Shown here one piece after another: positions 57,946 through 64,000 of a DNA stretch of 64,000 nucleotides. The notes beneath the pieces were generated by a model. That model searched no databases. It was not told where the DNA came from and worked only from the letters and a program-made list of their open reading frames with translations. Source of the stretch: Ampelomyces quisqualis (taxonomy: Eukaryota > Ascomycota > Dothideomycetes > Pleosporales > Phaeosphaeriaceae); the NCBI GenBank assembly GCA_018398575.1, contig JAGTXZ010000006.1, positions 1,302,001 to 1,366,000 of the forward strand, read 5' to 3'. The position numbers and the translations under genes are program-made. Numbering within the stretch: position 1 is the first letter of the stretch; each line of letters opens with the position of its first letter.

Positions 57946-58921
57946 TTCCTACGATGCGCTTGATTTTCGACCCGCAGCTTGCTTTTTGACACCGGCTAAA
58001 TGATTTGACGCCGATATATCAAAAACAGAGTTTGAAATCGTCGATACTATCCTGACCAATACCGGTGTCAGTGTTCGGTTCGATCGAGTTGGGTGCGATG
58101 ATGATGAGAACTCGAAATGTCTACTGCAGGATTGAGCCGTCAAAGATCTTCATCCATAGGCCGCTCAAATCCCTATAAAAGTCCAACTCGACTCCTACGC
58201 TGTCATCGGTGACCTCGGACCAATAAGACTCAGCTTACATTTAACCCCAGGCCCCAGCTCATTAGCATCGAGGGACAGCTGCGGCAAAGTCATTGGCTAC
58301 CAGGAATATTAGGAACAATAATATATGCGATTCTTGCAGCTGTGTCTTTGTATGCTAGGGCGGAAAAGAGTTTTGACAAACCAGTTCTACGTAAAGTTAA
58401 TTTCCTAGCGATTCGGGTGTCTTTGCATCACCTAATATGTCCCTCATTTTATATGTACGAGACAAGAAGAGTTGAAATAGTAGCGATTTATCTTAGTAAG
58501 TTAACAAAATGAGTAATTCTGCCAACTACTATAGGCTCGTAGTTTAACGTAGCCGGCTTGTCCGCAAACTCGATCGTACACTGCTCTGGTCACAAGCTCC
58601 TTACACAATAAAGTAACACACAAAGAAAATAACACATAACAGCGCAAGACCTAAACACTGTGGAACTATATTTCGCCCGTTTCATGATGCTTCGACACCA
58701 GAGCAATCATTGGTGTCAAAGCATCCAAATTTTGAGGCTATGGTCATGTATCTAAGTGGCGTAGTTCGGCGGCGCGTAAGGCAGAATGGCCCCTGTACAT
58801 TCACCGGTCCGGCGCACAAGGTATATATACGAGATGTGCAGCTCTTTCGTTCCATCTTAACAAAATCCTCCTATCCACTCCAAAAAGACTACTACAAACC
58901 CTTCGAAGACCTCCCAGAACG
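57946..58921. other. Intergenic, AT-rich, no gene seen
   Basis: Upstream flank of the ABC relic and of the small Cys-rich gene. No coding region or repeat end is recognisable. Confidence 0.4.
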
Positions 58922-59214
58922 ATGCCCGGTTGCAAGTACTCTGATCCGAAAGAAGGGGGACTTGAATGCGGCAAAACGTGTCAGCAAGGCGCCGAATATT
59001 GCGAAAAACGTAAGAGAGTTAATCCAAAGGCTATGGACTTCATTGATAAGCCATGCATCAGACGAATGCAATAAGCCTGGCTGCCATAATAAGAGAACGG
59101 CGACTCGCTCGGGTACTACTCTTGAGACTAAGTGTGTTCAACGTACGTGCTTCTTTACCTGTGCACACTAAAACCGCTCACTATATTAGACCTTCATTAA
59201 CAGTCGGGTATTGA
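58922..59214 (+). CDS. Small cysteine/histidine-rich protein
   Basis: Three exons, 58922-59009, 59062-59142 and 59204-59214; about 59 residues. The first intron (gtaaga to catcag, 52 bp) joins AEYCEK to HECNKPGC. The product MPGCKYSDPKEGG, LECGKTCQQGAEYCEKHEC, NKPGCHNKRT then has the C..C..C..YC..H.C...GC spacing of short zinc-binding modules in fungal proteins. No signal peptide, so it is probably intracellular. The third exon is uncertain: other acceptors would extend the protein by about 30 residues. A longer frame in another phase (58710-59171) covers the same region but loses the Cys pattern. Confidence 0.45.
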
Positions 59215-59904
59215 TGGGAAGCAAGGATGGACACTCGTTTTAGATGGAGAAGGCGTGACGGATGAGGGAGCTGCCATGTTGGCTGGCCAGCTTTACACAT
59301 AGGAAACCTATACAAACAGTGACTCGCTGCCTCCTTTCTCATTGAGCACATATGTGATTGAAAGTTGATGATGATTCGTATAGCGTCGAGTGATCAGTGG
59401 CGCGTGGATCATGAACAAAATAATCCTTCAACGTGACTGTGCTTGAGAACCACTCACTCTATTTCAGTCGATCGCGATTTAGTGGACGCATTCCCACTCA
59501 AAGCAAGCTCGGTTGGGCTGACACTCTTGATACTGGTCTCCTGAGTCCTACCACTACGGTAGGCAGATGTTTCTGAGCATACTCCGTACACAGGCTCGAA
59601 ACAGTGGCCAGCCTAGATGAGACGCAGTAGTGCATCAAAATGGCCATGATCATCAGCCCCAAAGCAACGTCTCTTAAAGGTTTAACATGAGGATCTTGTT
59701 TCCCAGGCGCCGAAAACGCAGCAGGCATCGAGTGAAACTATAATGCGGGGTCACTGCATCCATGGTTGCTGGAGGCCCGTGCCAAGCTTCCTTACCTAAC
59801 CTGTCCGAAACAGGCATAGACTCTGCGCGTGTCAGAACGCGCCGTTCGGAGATGATATATATTACCTATCGCGGTCTGTACAAATGCCAAACACATGATC
59901 CACT
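59215..59904. other. Intergenic: TOP3 promoter region
   Basis: No gene seen. One TACTCCGTA (reverse of TACGGAGTA) at 59580-59588. Confidence 0.4.
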
Positions 59905-62052
59905 ATGGTGGTAAGAACAGTGTTATGCGTTGCGGAAAAGCCATCGATTGCGAAAGCAATCGCAAATCACTTAGGAGATCAAGTGACTACCGTGAGCACA
60001 GACGTGCGCAGTCCGCCAGCCGAGCTAATGGACGTGCAGCATAACATCCAAGGCAATCCGTATGTGAAGAACTACGAATTCGACTACACCTTTTCGCAGT
60101 GGGGTCCTTGTCATGTCACGATGACCTCTGTGCTAGGTCACCTCCTCAGCCACGAGTTTGAGCCCCGATACAAGAGCTGGACTTCATGCGACCCATCTTC
60201 GCTTTTCGACGCTCGCATCGAGGTTTTCGTTGGTAGCAACGGAAAGCCTATCGCGGACAACATCAAGCGAAACGCTCGCCGGGCCGACGTGCTCTACATT
60301 TGGACCGACTGCGACCGTGAAGGTGAGCACATAGGCACCGAGATTCGATCGGTGGCAGCGCAAAGCAACCAAGCGCTGGGTCGCGCAGGCGGCACAGTAA
60401 GGGCACATTTCTCCAACATCGAAAGGGCGCATATCATTCACGCTGCACAGCATCCTGCCAATCTCGATGAAGCGCAAGCCGACGCAGTAGCTTCTCGCAT
60501 CGAGCTCGATCTTCGTGTGGGCGCAAGCTTCACCCGGCACCTCACTCTGAGTCTTCGTCCTGTGCTCCAACGAGGCAACCTGTCAGAAGCCTCTCAATTG
60601 ATCAGCTACGGAAGCTGTCAATTTCCTACGCTTGGTTTCATCGTCGAGCGCTACTTGCGTGTTCGGACTTTCATCCCGGAACCATTCTGGGGCATCAAAC
60701 TGACGCATCAAAAGGCTGGAACAAGCGTGAACTTTACTTGGGCTCGGAAACATCTCTTCGACAGAATGACAGCTGTTATTCTCTATGAGTGGTGTCTCAC
60801 TTCGCAGAGTGCTCAGGTCCAAAAGGTCAAAACTAAGCCAACGAGCAAGTGGAAACCCTTACCTTTGACTACTCTAGAGCTTCAGAAGTGCGGCAGCAGA
60901 TTTCTCGGAATGGACAGTCAAAAGGTTCTGCAGCTTGCAGAGAAGCTATATCAAAAGGGCTGGATCAGCTATCCTCGAACCGAGACAGATCAGTTCGATC
61001 AAGGTATGAACCTTCGCGACCTCGTCCAGAAGCAGGTGCAGGGCGGCCGCTGGGCTGCTTATGCATTGGCGCTGGTCGAGGGAGGCTTTTCGTGGCCCCG
61101 TAACGGTCATCATAACGATAAGGCCCACCCTCCTATCCACCCGGTTAATTTCGTCAATCCAACTACGCTCTCACATGAAGAGCAGCGTGTACATGAGTTC
61201 GTCGTCCGACGCTTCCTAGCATGCTGCAGCAAAGACGCCCAGGGATCAAAGACTAATATTAGCATTCTCTATGGACCAGAAACATTCAATGCATCGGGCC
61301 TTGTAATATTAGAGCGCAACTATCTCGATGTCTACGTTTACGATCGGTGGAGCAACCAAGAGCTTCCCCCGTTCGCCGAAGGCGAGGTCTTCGAGCCGAC
61401 CGAAGCTATCCTCAGTGAAGGCAAGACGTCGCCGCCTGGGTATCTAATTGAACCGGACCTGCTTGCGCTGATGGATGCGAATGGTGTCGGCACCGATGCC
61501 ACAATGGCTGACCATATTGCCACAATCGTACATCGACAATATGTCGAAGCCAGAACCCAGTCAAGACAGGCGCGGCATGGAAATGACGAAGAAGAGTCCG
61601 AGGAGTTGCCCACCCAACCGAGAGTCGGAAATCGTCATAGGGGCAGAACGACAGTAGCCCGTCGTGGTGCCGGCCGCGGTGGCGGTGGAACAGGTATTCG
61701 GGAATTTATACCCACGACGCTAGGAGTCGCTTTGGTTGAAGGCCACGAGAATATGGGGTTCGAGACTAATTTGACGAAGCCTTTTTTACGCAAGGAGGTA
61801 AGACAACGTCCTTGATCAATCTCCCTAGCGGGCTGCGACTGACAAGTGTAGATGGAGCTGAAGATGAACGCCATATGCAATGGACAAACGACAAAGGCTC
61901 GGGTCGTGAGCGAAACCATTGAGCAGTATAGAGGTGTCTATGCTCGCATGCAGCGACACCCGGACGTCCTTCATAAGTTAAGGACTAATTCCCGGCGTAC
62001 CTACTTCTCCGCTGATGTGATTGTAGGCTGTTCGAAAGTATGTTTTCGGTGA
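59905..62052 (+). CDS. TOP3: DNA topoisomerase III (type IA)
   Basis: Two exons, 59905-61797 and 61852-62052; 697 residues. The 54-bp intron joins TKPFLRKE to MELKMNAICNG. The TOPRIM domain is at the N-terminus: CVAEKPSIAKAIA with Glu11, and DCDREGE at 135-141 for Mg binding. The catalytic tyrosine is Tyr356 in ISYPRTETDQF. Later markers are ANGVGTDATMADHI and ENMGFETNLTKPF. An Arg/Gly-rich insert (about 585-608) precedes the last conserved block. The C-terminus stops soon after the core with no GRF or C4 zinc fingers. With a RecQ helicase and Rmi1 it dissolves double Holliday junctions in the nucleus. Confidence 0.95.
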
Positions 62053-62855
62053 AATCAACTGAGGATCGTCTACCAATTACCGCGCCTCTCAACCTGTCAT
62101 TCTCTCGTGGCCTAGGCAGGGATTCCAACGTCATGATCTTTTGGCAAGGCTCCATTTTTTTTTGCGTAGATTTGTCTGTCACAGCTAACGAGCTGGTTCA
62201 TTGAGTTTATTTCCTACTTCTTGTGAAACCGGAGAGTTACCCTACCCATCCCACTAAACAGCTTTTCTCCATCTCCAAGCCCCTCACAACTCACCACATC
62301 CAAAACCACGAGCGTAGACTTGTTAACATACTTGCGTATATCATTTATCTCATCTAAAACTAGTCTAGGGTAGTATACATACGCCATTCTTTTCTGCAAA
62401 AGTCATAGACCTGAATCCTTCCCCAGCGCCCCAAAACACCGCACAATCATCCCCCCTCCCCCTAGCTAGACCTACTTTAAACAAACAGTCCCAAAAGCTA
62501 CTACCCCCAGCTTCAATTCTTCCAAATACCTACGACCATAACAGCGCGTCGCCGCGTCCGCCGGTTACACAGCTTTACATACGGTCCCGTACCTCACCTT
62601 GACACTAACGCTAATCCCACCAAGGAAAACCCAATTAATCAGGCTTTTTTTCTTTTGTGCTGGGAGTCCATATACACACATGCATGTTTTTATGTCTCAG
62701 GCTGGTGTTTCGGGATTTGCTGTGTGAGCGGGATAAACTGTTATTAGTACATCCCTTTGCATTCTCCATTCCGACGTACGTGATTAAGGATCGTCATGTC
62801 AATGGGCAATTAATATGAAAACATATATATATGTAGGCTCCGCTTGCACGCCTGC
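62053..62855. other. Convergent intergenic region
   Basis: 3' flanks of TOP3 and SEC8. No gene seen. Confidence 0.45.
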
Positions 62856-64000
62856 CTAATACATAAACTCGCTAATTTCCAGCAACTGTGCGTCCATGGC
62901 CCTTTTCGCGCCGACGCTGCTCTCCCTGTTTTCCCCGGTTAAGCGCTCCTCGTACGTCATCTCGAGTAACTTCTTCACACTCGCCTCGCCCATCAGCCCA
63001 GCAGGCATGCCGAAATCTCTGCCGTGTGCTTTTGCCCTCGCGACGATGGCGTCCGGACCAGCGGTGAAAAGGTCGAAGAAGAGCGCTGTGTTGGGTAGTT
63101 GGGCGCCTTCTTCGATATTTTTGAGATTTTGCTGGAGTACTAAGACGTTGAGCTGCATGTGTGCGCAGCCGTGCGTGTTCATGCGCTCGATGCGGGCGGT
63201 GCACAGCGACAGGAGGTATGTGTCCATTAGGGCGGCGAGGCCGTGGGTCATGCGTGCGTAGATATCTGCGGGGGCGTAGCGGGCGACTTCGGTGTCGAAG
63301 GCGACGAGGTTGGAGTTGAGGGCGAGGATGATTGGGGCGGGGTCGTTGAGGGATGCGTCGATGAAGAGGTTGGGTTGCAGTGAGGTGGATAACGAGTGGA
63401 GGATTGTGCTGCGGACGGAGAGGTAGAGGGTGCGGAGGATGCGGGTGCTGAGGGATTGGTAGTCGGATACGACGCGGTCGAATTTGCTGGAAAATGTTAA
63501 AACATGCAGTCAATGTGAAAGTGAGGGGATGGGACTTACGTAACGGTCTCATGATTGAGTGGAAGGTAGACAGGCGTGCCCTCTACCCTGGGCTCGGACG
63601 AGGTGAGCATTGTCCATCGCTGTATATGTCTGTCTTTCGATGCCTCTGAAGGTGCAGAGTTGGTGGCTCGATCACTAATATGCCGTAATCGTGCTGTCTT
63701 GGTGGCTAGCCACTTCATACTTGTGTGCAACCGACAGAGGTTAACAATATTCTTCTTATCTTGCAGCATGTCCGCATGGTCCAATGGCTCCTGGTTGATT
63801 GCTTGTATGAGAAGACCAATCTCGTTCCCGATAAGTTGATCACAGATGTCGGTGTCAGACCAAGGATCAGATTGAAGGATTTGCGACACAAGCCTTTCCA
63901 TCTCTTCAGACTCAGACCAGGCAGCGGGTGCTTTCAGCCGCTGACCCGATAGCCGTGGCTGTGAACGGCTAACAAGGGCTTCGTACCATCCAACGCACTT
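62856..64000 (-). CDS. SEC8: Exocyst subunit Sec8, C-terminal part (runs off the window)
   Basis: The open frame enters at 64000 and continues to 63540; a 53-bp intron (63539-63487, gtaagt to tccag) follows, then the last exon 63486-62856. The join gives NHETVTKFDRVVSDYQSL. Markers typical of the Sec8 C-terminus are IILALNSNLVAFDTEV, the segment MNTHGCAHMQLNVLVLQQN, LKNIEEGAQL, FFDLFTAGPDAIVARAK and the final AKRAMDAQLLEISEFMY. About 363 residues are visible; the full protein is about 1000, so the 5' part lies beyond the window. The exocyst tethers secretory vesicles at sites of growth such as hyphal tips and septa. Confidence 0.9.

Overview
The window reads as nuclear DNA of a filamentous ascomycete (Pezizomycotina). 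Genes carry many short GT-AG introns (47-76 bp, one of 134 bp) with CTAAC/CTGAC-like branch sites. Gene families are typically fungal, and there are no operons or Shine-Dalgarno sites. A Dothideomycete is my best guess, from gene families and from the repeated 9-mer TACGGAGTA; this is inference, not proof. I rebuilt splice sites by hand; for every multi-exon gene model with a start codon, the spliced length is divisible by three.

Layout. 0-13 kb: a decayed cell-surface gene; a divergent pair of a cyclase-family hydrolase and a Baeyer-Villiger-type monooxygenase; remnants of a regulator-like gene; a GNAT acetyltransferase; a second decayed gene; and an eight-exon sugar transporter. 15-22 kb is a conserved housekeeping block: NOP2 (rRNA methyltransferase), GET5 (tail-anchored protein targeting), cofilin and mitochondrial HSP60. 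22-33 kb: lineage-restricted nuclear or disordered proteins, a decayed gene that joined an NLR-type N-terminal domain, a ubiquitin-like domain and two C2H2 fingers, and a 579-residue putative DNA-binding protein with a long leader. 33-39 kb: about 6 kb with no gene I can support. 39.2-39.4 kb: a compact candidate RNA polymerase III transcript with three hairpins, a B-box and a T7 terminator. 39.9-46.8 kb: small hypothetical genes, a subtilase propeptide relic, a J-domain protein and a bZIP factor. 47.1-49.5 kb: a coiled-coil gene destroyed by stop codons and by a 569-bp hAT-type MITE with perfect 8-bp target duplications. 50-55 kb: a MYND-finger protein, a cation-diffusion-facilitator transporter and a polytopic membrane protein. 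55-58 kb: relics of an aminoglycoside-phosphotransferase-like kinase and an ABCG transporter flank a small intact gene. 58.9-64 kb: a small cysteine-rich gene, DNA topoisomerase III, and the 3' part of exocyst SEC8, which runs off the window.

The main theme is contrast: intact housekeeping genes sit among at least six decayed accessory genes (surface protein, NLR-like protein, protease, coiled-coil protein, kinase, ABC transporter). Many of their lesions look like Gln or Arg codons turned into stops, as repeat-induced point mutation or cytosine deamination would do. The most unusual signals are the candidate Pol III RNA near 39.3 kb and the MITE with its footprint at 48.4-48.95 kb.
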